From: Thermoanaerobaculia bacterium
Lineage (GTDB): Bacteria; Acidobacteriota; Thermoanaerobaculia; Multivoradales; Multivoraceae
DNA: 64,000 bases
NCBI GenBank assembly: GCA_022822365.1
Contig: JAJEBV010000019.1
Location: 1-64,000 of the forward strand
Reading direction: 5' to 3'
Made by a program: the position numbers and the translations under genes. Each line of letters starts with the position of its first letter. Position 1 is the first letter of the stretch. Of the stretch, positions 1-8,569 are shown piece after piece. Below the pieces are notes generated by a model. The model made no database searches. It was not told where the DNA came from and saw nothing but the letters and a program-made list of their open reading frames with translations.

Positions 1-603
1 GGCCAGGTCGGCCCGCGTCGCCTCGTCGTCGACCAGGTAGGGCGGCACCGCGACCTTCCCCGGATCATGCGGCGGATCGACCGCGTCGGCCGAGTACGGC
101 CGGTGCGGATCGCGGAAGCCGACCCAGAGGAAGAAAGGCCGGTCCCGGGCCTCGTCCAGGAAATCGGGCAGGCCTTCCCAGGTCTGCTCCGAGAACCAGT
201 CGAACTGGCGCTCGCCCTCCGGGCCGTAGTGGGTCTTCCGCATGTGCCCGGTGAAGTAGCCCTCCCGGGCGAGGTGGGCCGGCAGCAGATCCACGCCGGC
301 CGGCAGCGGCGTGTGCAGATCCTCCGCGCCCGTGGCGTGCGGATACCGGCCCGACAGGATGCTGATCCGCGACGGACTGCACGACGCCGTGGTCAGAAAC
401 GCGTTCTCGAAGACCACTCCCGACGCCGCCAGACCGTCCAGGTTGGGCGTCCGCACGACCCGGTTGCCGTACGCGCCGAAGTCCGACCAGCCGGCGTCGT
501 CGGCGATGAAGACGACGATGTTCGGGGGCTGCTCAGCGGCGCCGGCAAGCGGCGCCGCGAACAACAGCAACAGGCATGGCCAGACCGGCCCTAGCGGCCT
601 CAC
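1..603 (-). CDS. Secreted sulfatase, N-terminal part (continues past left edge)
   Basis: This is the N-terminal 201 codons of a type I sulfatase, which hydrolyses sulfate esters in the periplasm or outside the cell. After a short hydrophobic signal peptide (about residues 8-23), metal-binding Asp35-Asp36 lie in the NIVVFIADD strand. The C-S-P-S-R motif at 75-79 carries Cys75, which sulfatase-maturing enzymes convert to formylglycine. The chosen start is GTG at 603, with GAGG five bases upstream. An in-frame GTG at 651 overlaps the stop of the preceding gene (GTGA) and would lengthen the n-region, so the start is not settled. The C-terminal half lies outside the window. The substrate (sulfated glycan or other ester) cannot be told. 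A second sulfatase sits at 15128-16924. Confidence 0.88.
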   Translation of the reverse strand, partial: MRPLGPVWPCLLLLFAAPLAGAAEQPPNIVVFIADDAGWSDFGAYGNRVVRTPNLDGLAASGVVFENAFLTTASCSPSRISILSGRYPHATGAEDLHTPLPAGVDLLPAHLAREGYFTGHMRKTHYGPEGERQFDWFSEQTWEGLPDFLDEARDRPFFLWVGFRDPHRPYSADAVDPPHDPGKVAVPPYLVDDEATRADLA

Positions 604-647
604 CGCGCCTCGACGACGTTGTTCTGGTGCCGGCCTGACCGAGCGGA

Positions 648-1736
648 TCACTCTCCGCCGGTTGAAGCTGCCATCGCGTCAGCCTCCAGCAGGCGGGCGC
701 CGCGCATCACGTTGCCGAGCGCGTAGTTGCCCTCGTGGCAGGCGTACTCGAAGACCTTGCTGGGCGTCGACCGCCAGACGTACTCGCCGCTCCAGGCCGT
801 CTCCCAGACGTTCGGGTCTTCGACCGTGAAGCCGTAGAGCAGGTCGCCGTCCGGCAGGCGCTGGAAGCGCTCCACGACGTGCAGGTCCTTCGTCGCCGAA
901 CCGAGTCCCGGTTCCTCGCCGAAGTTTGTCGTGTCGACGACCAGGGTGTCGCCTTCCCACCAGCCGATCGAGTCGCCCATCCACCGGCGCTCTTCGGGCG
1001 GCGCGTGCTCGCCGCCGATCCGCACGACGCGGGCGTCGTGGACCATCTCGATCAGGACCATCACGTGGTTCCCGGTCTGCACGATCCGCTTGTGGTTGTT
1101 GTAGAGCGCCGGCAGCATCGGCGGCCCGCCGGTCGAACTGAAGCCCATCAGGCAGCGCTCCGGCAGCGGCCGCTGCTCCATGTTGTCGTAGGGACCGGAG
1201 CGGTCCTCGTACTCCTCCAGCCACCAGGCGGTGCCGGTGTTCTTGTGGCCGAAGGCGGCAAACTGAGCCGCCGCGCGGGCCATGCCGGCCGGCGTCATCT
1301 CCGGGTACTGGCCGTTCGGCGGATCCGTGATGATCGAGGTCCGCCACTTGCCGTCGATCCTGATCACGTTGTCGCCCGGGTCCATGTAGAAGGCGTTGTA
1401 GCCGCCGCTGCCGCCGGATGCGACCTCGAGGCCCGGATCGAAGATCGGCGCCCCGCCGACCGGCGGCGCCTCGCGATTCGGATCGCTGGGCTTGAAGTCC
1501 GCCTCGTAGATCTCGGCCTTGCGGCGGGCGATCGCCGCTGCTTCCTCGTCCGTCAGGGTCAGCCGGTCGCCGAACTCGCGCGGTCTCGTGAGGGGAGTCA
1601 GCGTCGCCACGTCGTAGGCGCCGGAGAGATCCGGCTTGCCGTCGGGTCGGCGCGGAATCTCGTCCTGCGCGGCAACGGCGATCGGGGCGGCCAGGAGCAC
1701 CGCCAGGCTCAGGAGAAGGGAACGTTCAAACTTCAT
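648..1736 (-). CDS. Secreted protein of an unnamed family, paralogue A of three in this window
   Basis: This 362-residue exported protein has a clear signal peptide (about 1-23, ending AVAAQ) and a GAGGAGG Shine-Dalgarno before ATG. I do not know a biochemical function. Conserved blocks are shared with the genes at 9904-11703 and 11654-12496: a P-D-G-K-P-D-L-S-G block just after the signal peptide, a YNNHKRIVQ block, W-x-GDS followed by W-W-E-G-D-T-L-V-V-D, a V-E-R-F/Y block, a D-P-N-V-W/F block, and Y-A-C-H-E-G-N-Y near the C-terminus. The pattern of Trp, His and acidic residues suggests a compact extracytoplasmic domain. Proteins of this type are common in Acidobacteriota-like genomes, often near DUF6152, as here (2535-2996). 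It lies upstream of, and in line with, the edge sulfatase. Confidence 0.85.
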   Translation of the reverse strand: MKFERSLLLSLAVLLAAPIAVAAQDEIPRRPDGKPDLSGAYDVATLTPLTRPREFGDRLTLTDEEAAAIARRKAEIYEADFKPSDPNREAPPVGGAPIFDPGLEVASGGSGGYNAFYMDPGDNVIRIDGKWRTSIITDPPNGQYPEMTPAGMARAAAQFAAFGHKNTGTAWWLEEYEDRSGPYDNMEQRPLPERCLMGFSSTGGPPMLPALYNNHKRIVQTGNHVMVLIEMVHDARVVRIGGEHAPPEERRWMGDSIGWWEGDTLVVDTTNFGEEPGLGSATKDLHVVERFQRLPDGDLLYGFTVEDPNVWETAWSGEYVWRSTPSKVFEYACHEGNYALGNVMRGARLLEADAMAASTGGE

Positions 1737-1905
1737 CCGGCACCTCCTCGGGCACAGGTCTCTGGGTGGTCCAGCAACGCTACCACTCCTGGCCGGAAGC
1801 CTGAGAGACGAAAACCGGGTGCGCCGGCGCCCTCGCCGGCATCCGGCGCGAAGCGCTGGCTGGAGCCGCCAAACCCGCCGCTTCGCTGCCTTCTACGGCA
1901 CAGGC

Positions 1906-2418
1906 TCAGCCGATCTTGCCGAGCTGGTAGTTCACCGTGACGTTGTAGCTGACCGGGATGGGGTCCCCGTCGATCGTCGCCGGTTCGAACTTCCACTGCT
2001 TCACCGCGTCGACGGCCGCCTCCGTGAGACCCATTTCAAGCCCCTTGAGCACGTCGACATCGACGACGTTGCCTTCCTGGTCGATCGCCGTCTGCAGGAT
2101 GACGACGCCCTGGAGCCGAGCTTCCCGCGCAAGCTCGGTGTACTCCGGCGCCACATCGTGGACCTTCACCGGCCGGGTGGCTCCGGGAGGCAGCGGCTGG
2201 AAGCCGGCCCTGAGCATCGCCGAATCTGCAGGAGCAGGAGCCTCTGTTGGTGCGGTGACGTGCCGCAACACCTCGCGGACCGCCGCTTCGAGGCCGTCGT
2301 GCGACTCCCGCTCCATCGGAAGCTGAGATCGCACAACAAAGCCGAGGGTGAACGCCACAGCGAGGGCGAGCACCGCCCCAATGATCCTGTTCAGACTTGC
2401 CGGACTCTCCGTCGTCAT
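1906..2418 (-). CDS. TonB-family energy transducer
   Basis: This 170-residue protein has a single N-terminal membrane anchor (about residues 10-28), a short Pro/Ala-containing linker and a C-terminal TonB domain (about 85-168). The TonB C-terminal signatures are present: a PEYTELAREARLQG helix, a G-V-V-I-L-Q strand, an E-G-N-V-V-D turn, A-A-V-D-A-V-K-Q-W-K-F-E-P, and a closing NVTVNYQL strand. It would couple the inner-membrane proton-motive force to outer-membrane receptors, such as the three TonB-dependent receptors in this window. The linker is much shorter than in classical TonB. No exbB/exbD genes are adjacent. GGGAGG lies about eight bases before ATG. The 169-nt gap to the preceding secreted-protein gene holds only a GC-rich hairpin-prone stretch. 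Confidence 0.9.
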   Translation of the reverse strand: MTTESPASLNRIIGAVLALAVAFTLGFVVRSQLPMERESHDGLEAAVREVLRHVTAPTEAPAPADSAMLRAGFQPLPPGATRPVKVHDVAPEYTELAREARLQGVVILQTAIDQEGNVVDVDVLKGLEMGLTEAAVDAVKQWKFEPATIDGDPIPVSYNVTVNYQLGKIG

Positions 2419-2534
2419 CTGGTCACCTCCCAGTGATTGATTGGATGTGTCACATCACAACCAACGAGAGGACCGCCAGATTCCGGCCGTCAGGCGACGC
2501 GCTGTGAAGCCGCAGCGATTGCGACCGCGACGCT

Positions 2535-2996
2535 CTACGGCTGGCCCGAAGACTCCCGATCGTCGTACGGCGCGCCGGTACCCGAGGAACCGGCAAACAG
2601 CCGGCGGCCGTCGGGAAGCGTCACGTCGCGGCCATTCGCCCGCGGCGCCCCGTCGATCGCCTGGTAGCCCTCGACGAGCACCTCGGTGCCCGGAGCGACC
2701 GAGTTCTTCTTCCAGCCGCGGCGGACCAGGGCGCCCGGCGGGCCGCATTCGACCATCCAGGCCGTGACCGTGCCTTCCTCGTCGGTGACGTCGATGTGAA
2801 TCCAGGCGTGCGGGTTCACCCACTCGACCTTCGTCACCTTGCCGCGCAGTCGGACCGGCTTCGTGGCGTCGAACTCGGCCGCGAAGGCGTGGTGGGCGGC
2901 GGCCGGCTCGGGCGAAGCCATGAGGCTCAGAGCCACCGCGGCAGCGAGACCGAGGGATGGCAGGGCAAGGCGAGTGCAGAGTCGCGTCGTCTTCAT
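2535..2996 (-). CDS. DUF6152 family secreted protein
   Basis: This 153-residue exported protein belongs to the DUF6152 family. After a signal peptide (1-34) the mature chain begins with H-H-A-F at 35-38. It continues with the family's beta-strand blocks: RLRGKVTKVEWVNPHAW, then I-D-V-T-D-E-E-G, and a W-M-V-E segment. The fold resembles small OB-like domains, but no enzymatic role is established. The start is ATG at 2996, with AGGAAG about eight bases upstream. The longest ORF begins at 3083, but that extension would place 29 non-signal residues before the signal peptide. In many Acidobacteriota-like genomes this family is found near secreted proteins like the one at 648-1736. Confidence 0.87.
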   Translation of the reverse strand: MKTTRLCTRLALPSLGLAAAVALSLMASPEPAAAHHAFAAEFDATKPVRLRGKVTKVEWVNPHAWIHIDVTDEEGTVTAWMVECGPPGALVRRGWKKNSVAPGTEVLVEGYQAIDGAPRANGRDVTLPDGRRLFAGSSGTGAPYDDRESSGQP

Positions 2997-3092
2997 CGGC
3001 GTCTTCCTGTGGACGATCTTCGGAGGGTCAGACCCTACCACCGGCCGACAGAGGCCCATCGAGATCAACCACTCCGCGCTCACGTCGCCGCG

Positions 3093-3127
3093 CTGACGTC
3101 GCCCCCGGGTTATTATTTACTGATAAC
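3093..3127 (+). promoter_or_regulatory. Candidate promoter and operator of the DUF6516/wHTH pair
   Basis: This is an unusually AT-rich patch just before the GTG start at 3136. It contains a CTGACG -35-like hexamer (3093-3098), a 17-nt spacer and a TTTACT -10-like hexamer (3116-3121). A GTTAT...ATAAC dyad (3109-3113 and 3123-3127, 9-nt spacer) overlaps the -10, as expected of an autoregulated toxin-antitoxin promoter. The match is modest. Confidence 0.4.
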
Positions 3128-3135
3128 TTCTCGCG

Positions 3136-3507
3136 GTGACGACGGACGACCGCGACCCTGGGCTCGACGCGCTGCTGGACCTTCACGGCCAGACGCTGTT
3201 CGTGGACGAGGTCGGCCACTGGGTGAAGTTCATCGTGAAGCGCGCCGAAGTGACTCCTGAACGACCGCATGGACTCCGCTACTCGCTAACCCTCCACGCT
3301 CCAGACGGTGCGAGGTTGGTCGGATTCGACAACGCGCATCCGCTAAAGCCGAGCCGAGTACCAGGAGCGCGGAAGCGCCGAGCCAGCGACCATCGCCATC
3401 GCCTCATGAGAGTCCGACCCTACGACTACAAGGACGCGGCCGCGCTGATCGAGGACTTCTGGAAGACCGTAGACGAGGTTCTGCGTGAGAGAGGATCAGT
3501 CCCATGA
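3136..3507 (+). CDS. DUF6516 family protein, putative toxin partner
   Basis: This 123-residue protein resembles the DUF6516 family. Recognisable pieces are an HGQ strand, G-H-W-V-K-F, R-P-H-G-L-R-Y-S-L-T-L-H, G-F-D-N-A-H, and a C-terminal helix with D-F-W-K-T-V-D. It begins with GTG and overlaps the next gene by four bases (ATGA), so the two are translationally coupled. Members typically sit directly before a winged-helix regulator of the HVO_A0114 type, exactly as here. The pair is usually regarded as a candidate type II toxin-antitoxin module, though DUF6516 has no firmly assigned activity that I know of. It lies next to an McrBC system, consistent with a defence island. Confidence 0.8.
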   Translation: MTTDDRDPGLDALLDLHGQTLFVDEVGHWVKFIVKRAEVTPERPHGLRYSLTLHAPDGARLVGFDNAHPLKPSRVPGARKRRASDHRHRLMRVRPYDYKDAAALIEDFWKTVDEVLRERGSVP

Positions 3508-3899
3508 AGACACTGAGGATCGGCATTGCTGACTACGGCCAGATGAAAGAGCGTACGCTGGCGATCGCCCGCGGCGACTACCGCCCGGCCAGGGGAGAGC
3601 CGACAGTCTGGTTCACGTCCATCGAGAGCTTCGCCAAGGTGCTCTCTGAGAGAAACCGAGAGCTGCTCACACTGATTGCGCAAGAGAAACCTGACTCGCT
3701 TACCGAGCTGGCGGCGCTTTCGGGCAGAAACAAGTCGAACCTCTCCCGCACGCTGAAGACCATGGCCCGCCACGGCCTCGTGGAACTGGAGAAGGGGCAC
3801 CGCGGGAAGCTGACTCCGCAGGTACCGTACGAGCAGGTCAGTCTGGACGTGTCGTTGGTCCCATCCCGGCCGGCGGCCGCGAGCGCTGGCAACGGATGA
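3504..3899 (+). CDS. Winged-helix DNA-binding protein (HVO_A0114-like), putative antitoxin
   Basis: This 131-residue protein has an N-terminal region with a GDYRPARGEPTVWF block (about 28-42). A MarR/ArsR-like winged helix-turn-helix follows (about 55-110) with L-T-E-L-A-A-L-S-G-R-N-K-S-N-L-S-R-T-L, then a wing ending VELEKGHRG. It overlaps the DUF6516 gene by four bases. It probably represses the shared promoter, perhaps through the GTTAT/ATAAC dyad at 3109-3127. The EPTVWF block is the feature that marks HVO_A0114-like regulators paired with DUF6516 or similar small proteins. The C-terminal tail after about residue 115 is Ala/Ser-rich and probably disordered. Confidence 0.8.
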   Translation: MKTLRIGIADYGQMKERTLAIARGDYRPARGEPTVWFTSIESFAKVLSERNRELLTLIAQEKPDSLTELAALSGRNKSNLSRTLKTMARHGLVELEKGHRGKLTPQVPYEQVSLDVSLVPSRPAAASAGNG

Positions 3900-4027
3900 G
3901 ATCGCCCGAAGAAAGCGAGCACCATCCCGCCAGGTAGCTCAGAGCCCGCGCTCAAGCCCGGCTACCGCCACACTGCGCCCGCGCTACACTCGCCGGCTTC
4001 CGGCGACACATCCAAGGAGCAGCGCGA

Positions 4028-7000
4028 ATGAAGGAGATGTTCGACTGGGTACCCTGGTTCAACGAACTGGCGAAGAAGATCGCTGGCGGAGGCCAACGGT
4101 ATCTGGACGATCGGGCCCGGGAGGTGGATTGGCACGGCGAGTCGCCCCTTCCCAACGCCGATGCCATCGACCCCCTATTCTTCATTACCGTCGTAGCGAA
4201 CGAGAGCGGGAAGGCGGAGAGCCGCAGCCGTGTCTTCGCGAGCCTGGCGGAGGTCTTCGAGATCCATCCCTTGGAGAGCGACGACTCTCCCGACCTCTGG
4301 CATGCTCCTACCTCTCTTCGCCTGTTCCAGTACGACAACCCCGCTGATCCCGCCAACAGAGAAGTGGTGTGGCGGCTTCTGCGAGCCACCGTCTCGGGCT
4401 CACTCGATGCTGAGACGTTCGAGTCCGCCAACGGCCGTTTACGGAACATAAGCTGGGCCAAGCTAACCACGACGCTGGCCCTCATCGACGCCACGTCTCA
4501 CCTCCGCCTCTCCAAGGGTTACCCTGAGGCCTATGGAGTCGCAAAGGTAGCCGGCGAACCGCGCTGGACCGACTATCAGTCCCGAGTCGCGGAGGCGAGA
4601 GCCAACTTCCCCGGCTGCGAACTCTACGAAATCGAGATGTTCGCGCGCCTGCAGAGTTCCCCGAACGAGGGCGGCCAGAATCTCGCAGTACACAGAGATC
4701 GCTGCTGGATCGCCACGACGAATGCCTCTTGGATGGACAAGGTAGGCAACGACCATACGAGCGAGTTTCACGAGAACCACTGGTTGCGTGTGGAGAACAG
4801 CTCGGACTATCCGGTCGAACAACCCGAGCCAGGCGACGTCATGCTGGCGCGCTACGGAAGAGACAAGGGCCGGGGACTCGGCGTCGTATACAGGAACGAC
4901 TACGGCCAGGAGCGGAACCCGGACGAGAGAATCCACGTCCTGTGGTTGAACAAGAGACAATGCGACTTCGAGAGGCCGGTCCAGGCCGGGGCATTCGCCA
5001 AGGCCTCGGAACACACCCTGGCCGCCTTCCGACAGCGTACGGAGTACGTGCCGACGTGGAGCGTACTTGAGGGGGTCGGCAGAGAGATGGCACTCTGGTC
5101 CGAGTTCCTCGAGGTCTGGCCGCCGGACCGGGTCCGAGACATCTCTCTGGAGGAGTACACCAATCTCAACCGGAGCGACGCCTTCGTCTACTGGCTGGAG
5201 AAACGAACTGAGGCTCTCGGAAGCATCTGGGGTGGCTCAGCCTTCAAGTTCGGTATCTACCGTCGCGCCCGGACGGACCCGAAGGAACCCGGCGGCGGGA
5301 GAATCTCCGGCGAAGAGTACGCCTGGATGCGCAAGTACGGCGAGACGGAGGAAGAGGCCTTCGCCACTGTCCGGTCCCGGCTGACTGACGTAATCAACGC
5401 GGCCGGGGCGGGGAACATCGACGCGATCGACAAGATCGACTTCTCTCCCGCCGTCAAGTGGAAGGTCGCGTTCCTCTATCAGAACCGCGAAGACGCCGGA
5501 CTCCTGGCGATCTACAAGGAGGGTAGGCTGGCGGCTCGCTACAAAGAGGCGTTCCCCGAGGACGAACAACCACCTCCGAGCCAACAGCACGCTGCTCTGA
5601 TCAAACACTATTCATGGCTGGGCGGGGTCCTCGACATAAGCCGTCGGCTCTGGCTCGACCCGAAGGAGCAAGCGCCCCCCGAGCTGCTCACTACATCTCC
5701 GTCGGACACATCCGCCGACGCGCGCTACTGGCTGATGTCGCTTGGACGTCAATCGAGACGTTGGCCCGAATGCTACGAAAGCGGAACTGCGTCGATCGGC
5801 TACGACCGCTACAACGTCGGCGATCTGCGCCAGTATGGATCTCTAGAGAAAGTTGGTCGAGCCATCGAGTCCGATGCGGGGTCGTGGCCCATGCACGATC
5901 GTCTGGCTCTTTGGGAGTTCTCCCACGTCATGAAGCCCGGCGACGTGATCTTCGTGAAGCGGGGCAATGACGCCATCGGGCACGGCACTGTACGCTCCGA
6001 CTACCGCTACGACGGAACTCGCGATAGCCATCAGCACGTTCGCGACGTTGAATGGGAGTCGAGCTTCCCTGACGGAGTCTGGGTCCGCGAGAAGCCCCTC
6101 GTTGTCAAGACCCTCACTGACATCACGAAGTACCCCGACCAGGTCCGCGCTTTCGAGGAAGCGATTCAGCAAGCGTCCGACGGCAGGCCCAAGGCGGTCC
6201 ACCCCAGCAACCAGATCCTCTACGGCCCGCCGGGCACGGGCAAGACATACAACACAGTCAGCCATGCTCTGGCGATCGTCGACGGTGCGAAGCACAACGC
6301 CGAGATCACTGAGGCAGACCGGCAGCGCTTTCGCAGCCTCCGTTTCAAGCGTGCTGCCGATTCGGCACCCGCCGAAGGCCGAATCGCCATGGTCACCTTT
6401 CACCAGAACTACGCCTACGAGGACTTCGTGGAGGGTATTCGTCCCGCGCTCACTACGACCGATGAGGACCAAGGCGCACCAACAGCGGATCTCGACTACG
6501 AACTACGTTCCGGGGTCTTCAGGACCATTTGCACGGCCGCTAAGGACACTCCCAACCAGAACTTCGTCCTCGTCATCGACGAGATCAATCGCGGCAACAT
6601 CCCGAAGATCTTCGGCGAGCTGATCACGCTGATCGAGCCCTCGCGACGGCTGGGCGCCGACGACGAGACCACGGTCACGCTCCCATACTCCGGCGACGAG
6701 TTCGGCGTGCCGGACAACCTCTACATCATCGGCACGATGAACACGGCGGACCGTTCCATCCAGCAGATGGACACGGCGCTCCGGCGGCGGTTCACCTTCG
6801 TCGAGATGATGCCCGACGCGAGCCACGACCTCATCTCGGAGGATGTCGATGGAGTGAACTGCCGGAAGATGCTGCGGGCGATGAACGAGCGCATCGCGCT
6901 GTTGCTGGACCGGGAGCACCAGATCGGTCACACGTACCTGCTCAACGTGGAGACGATGGAGCGACTCGCGGACACGTTCAGGAACCGCATTTTTCCACTG

Positions 7001-7225
7001 CTCCAGGAGTATTTCTACGACGACTGGCTGAAGATCCGGGCCGTGCTCGGGGACAACGCCTTCGTCAGGGAGCGGAGGCTCGACGACCAAGGCACTAAGG
7101 CACTTGCCGAACAGTTCGGCCACGCCGAAGATGACCGTGTCTACGAGCGACTGTCCTTCTCAAGCGATGAGTGGGAGAACTCCGAGCAGTACAAGAAGAT
7201 CTACTCAAGTCCGAAGGAGGACTGA
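4028..7225 (+). CDS. McrB-like AAA+ restriction protein with EVE/PUA-like reader regions
   Basis: This 1065-residue NTPase subunit is probably from a type IV (modification-dependent) restriction system. The C-terminal motor is McrB-type. Its Walker A is GPPGTGKT at 733-740, its Walker B ends in Asp851-Glu852 (followed by I-N-R-G), the McrB hallmark M-N-T-A-D-R-S is at 904-910, and an R-R-R motif follows. N-terminal to it, about 562-700 looks like an EVE/YTH-type reader, the fold that recognises modified bases: W-L-M-S-L near its start, G-D-V-I-F-V-K-R and I-G-H-G-T-V later. Another PUA-like stretch may lie at about 218-320. A region at about 355-420 has Y-W-L-E and K-F-G-I-Y blocks often seen in such EVE-McrB proteins. 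AAGGAG precedes ATG. The McrC gene starts on the last base of its stop codon. Confidence 0.85.
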   Translation: MKEMFDWVPWFNELAKKIAGGGQRYLDDRAREVDWHGESPLPNADAIDPLFFITVVANESGKAESRSRVFASLAEVFEIHPLESDDSPDLWHAPTSLRLFQYDNPADPANREVVWRLLRATVSGSLDAETFESANGRLRNISWAKLTTTLALIDATSHLRLSKGYPEAYGVAKVAGEPRWTDYQSRVAEARANFPGCELYEIEMFARLQSSPNEGGQNLAVHRDRCWIATTNASWMDKVGNDHTSEFHENHWLRVENSSDYPVEQPEPGDVMLARYGRDKGRGLGVVYRNDYGQERNPDERIHVLWLNKRQCDFERPVQAGAFAKASEHTLAAFRQRTEYVPTWSVLEGVGREMALWSEFLEVWPPDRVRDISLEEYTNLNRSDAFVYWLEKRTEALGSIWGGSAFKFGIYRRARTDPKEPGGGRISGEEYAWMRKYGETEEEAFATVRSRLTDVINAAGAGNIDAIDKIDFSPAVKWKVAFLYQNREDAGLLAIYKEGRLAARYKEAFPEDEQPPPSQQHAALIKHYSWLGGVLDISRRLWLDPKEQAPPELLTTSPSDTSADARYWLMSLGRQSRRWPECYESGTASIGYDRYNVGDLRQYGSLEKVGRAIESDAGSWPMHDRLALWEFSHVMKPGDVIFVKRGNDAIGHGTVRSDYRYDGTRDSHQHVRDVEWESSFPDGVWVREKPLVVKTLTDITKYPDQVRAFEEAIQQASDGRPKAVHPSNQILYGPPGTGKTYNTVSHALAIVDGAKHNAEITEADRQRFRSLRFKRAADSAPAEGRIAMVTFHQNYAYEDFVEGIRPALTTTDEDQGAPTADLDYELRSGVFRTICTAAKDTPNQNFVLVIDEINRGNIPKIFGELITLIEPSRRLGADDETTVTLPYSGDEFGVPDNLYIIGTMNTADRSIQQMDTALRRRFTFVEMMPDASHDLISEDVDGVNCRKMLRAMNERIALLLDREHQIGHTYLLNVETMERLADTFRNRIFPLLQEYFYDDWLKIRAVLGDNAFVRERRLDDQGTKALAEQFGHAEDDRVYERLSFSSDEWENSEQYKKIYSSPKED

Positions 7226-8550
7226 TGGCTGCGGCGCCTCCGCCGGCGCCCGCGGCGATTCGCGAGTACGACCCACTCGACCGCGGGCAGCTCGGACTCG
7301 ACGACGGGGAATGGGAAAGCCTGGTCACCTTCGCGAGGGCCAACCAGCAGGACAGACACGGCGACTACCGCCCGGTGCTCGGCTTCGACGGTTCCGGCCG
7401 GAAGCTCCGCGCCACGAACTACGTGGGCATCCTCACGACGCGGCGCGGCAGACCGATCGAGATCCTGCCCAAGATCGACCTCGCCTCCGGCGCAAGCGAC
7501 GCCCAGACCGTCGAGGAGACCCGCAGGGTCTTCCTCGAGATGCTGCGCGTCTGGCGCGGGCTCCGGCACGCCGAACTGCCGCCGAGCAGCATCCGCAGTC
7601 TGAAGCGGTTCCCAATGCTCGAGGCCTTCGTCTTCCTGTTCCTGCACAATCTCGCTCATCTCGCCCGCCACGGCCTTGCTCGAAGGTACGTTCCCGTTGA
7701 GGACAACCTTCCCTACCTTCGCGGCCGCCTGCTGTTTCGCGAGCAGCTTCGGGAGAACCTGACGAACCGGGCCCGCTTCTTCGTCGCGCACGACGAGTTC
7801 AACGCGAACCGGCCGGCCAACCGGCTCATCCGTTCCACGCTGAGCCGCCTGCGGCGGAACGTTCGGAACGATGCGAACCGGCAACTGCTCCGGGAGCTGT
7901 CGGACGCTTTCTCCGACGTGCCACGGTCGACTGACCCGGCAACGGACTGGCGACGCCACTCCGTCGACCGGACCATGCAGCACTACAAACCCGTCATGGC
8001 ATGGGTGCGGCTGTTCCTGTTCGGTGAAGGTCTCGCGACGTACCGCGGCAAGCACGAGAACCAGTCGCTGCTGTTTCCGATGGAGGAGATCTACGAGGAC
8101 TTCGTCACGCACAGCTTCCGCCGCTGGCAGAGCGAGTACGGCGTACGCGCTCAGGGGCCGCAGAGACCGCTGACGCGCTCTCCCAAGGCGTTCTGGATGA
8201 AGCCGGACATCACTCTCGGGAAGAGCGGTGTGCCGCAGTTCATCCTCGACGCCAAGTGGAAGCGCCTCAAGTCCAGGGCGGAAGACGGCGAGAAGCGGGG
8301 GATCGTGCAGGCCGACATGTACCAGCTATACGCCTACGGCAAGCGCTACGGCTGCGAAACCGTGGCGCTCGTCTATCCGCGAACGAAGGACTTCAACAGG
8401 CGTGTGCGGTACGTCTTCGACGACGATCTGACGCTGCTCTGCCTGCCCTTCGACGTGTCCAAGCCGGAACCAAGCGTCGAGTGCTGCATCGCCGCCCTGC
8501 ACCGTCCCGAACAGCCGACGAACGCCTCGTCCTTAGCGGAGCCGGCCTGA
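7225..8550 (+). CDS. McrC-like nuclease subunit
   Basis: This 441-residue protein is the DNA-cleaving partner of the upstream McrB. The N-terminal half has McrC_N-like blocks: N-Y-V-G-I-L-T-T-R-R-G, I-E-I-L-P-K-I, and R-G-R-L-L-F-R-E-Q. The C-terminal half holds the PD-(D/E)xK core, with Pro327-Asp328 and then Asp342-Ala343-Lys344, followed by a Q-A-D-M-Y-Q-L-Y-A-Y-G helix typical of McrC. The start at 7225 overlaps the mcrB-like stop (TGATG) and has a perfect AGGAGG four bases upstream. The longer ORF from 7171 would lie inside mcrB. It should assemble with the McrB ring to cut DNA carrying modified bases. Confidence 0.9.
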   Translation: MAAAPPPAPAAIREYDPLDRGQLGLDDGEWESLVTFARANQQDRHGDYRPVLGFDGSGRKLRATNYVGILTTRRGRPIEILPKIDLASGASDAQTVEETRRVFLEMLRVWRGLRHAELPPSSIRSLKRFPMLEAFVFLFLHNLAHLARHGLARRYVPVEDNLPYLRGRLLFREQLRENLTNRARFFVAHDEFNANRPANRLIRSTLSRLRRNVRNDANRQLLRELSDAFSDVPRSTDPATDWRRHSVDRTMQHYKPVMAWVRLFLFGEGLATYRGKHENQSLLFPMEEIYEDFVTHSFRRWQSEYGVRAQGPQRPLTRSPKAFWMKPDITLGKSGVPQFILDAKWKRLKSRAEDGEKRGIVQADMYQLYAYGKRYGCETVALVYPRTKDFNRRVRYVFDDDLTLLCLPFDVSKPEPSVECCIAALHRPEQPTNASSLAEPA

Positions 8551-8569
8551 CGGTCGGCACGTGGGCGCC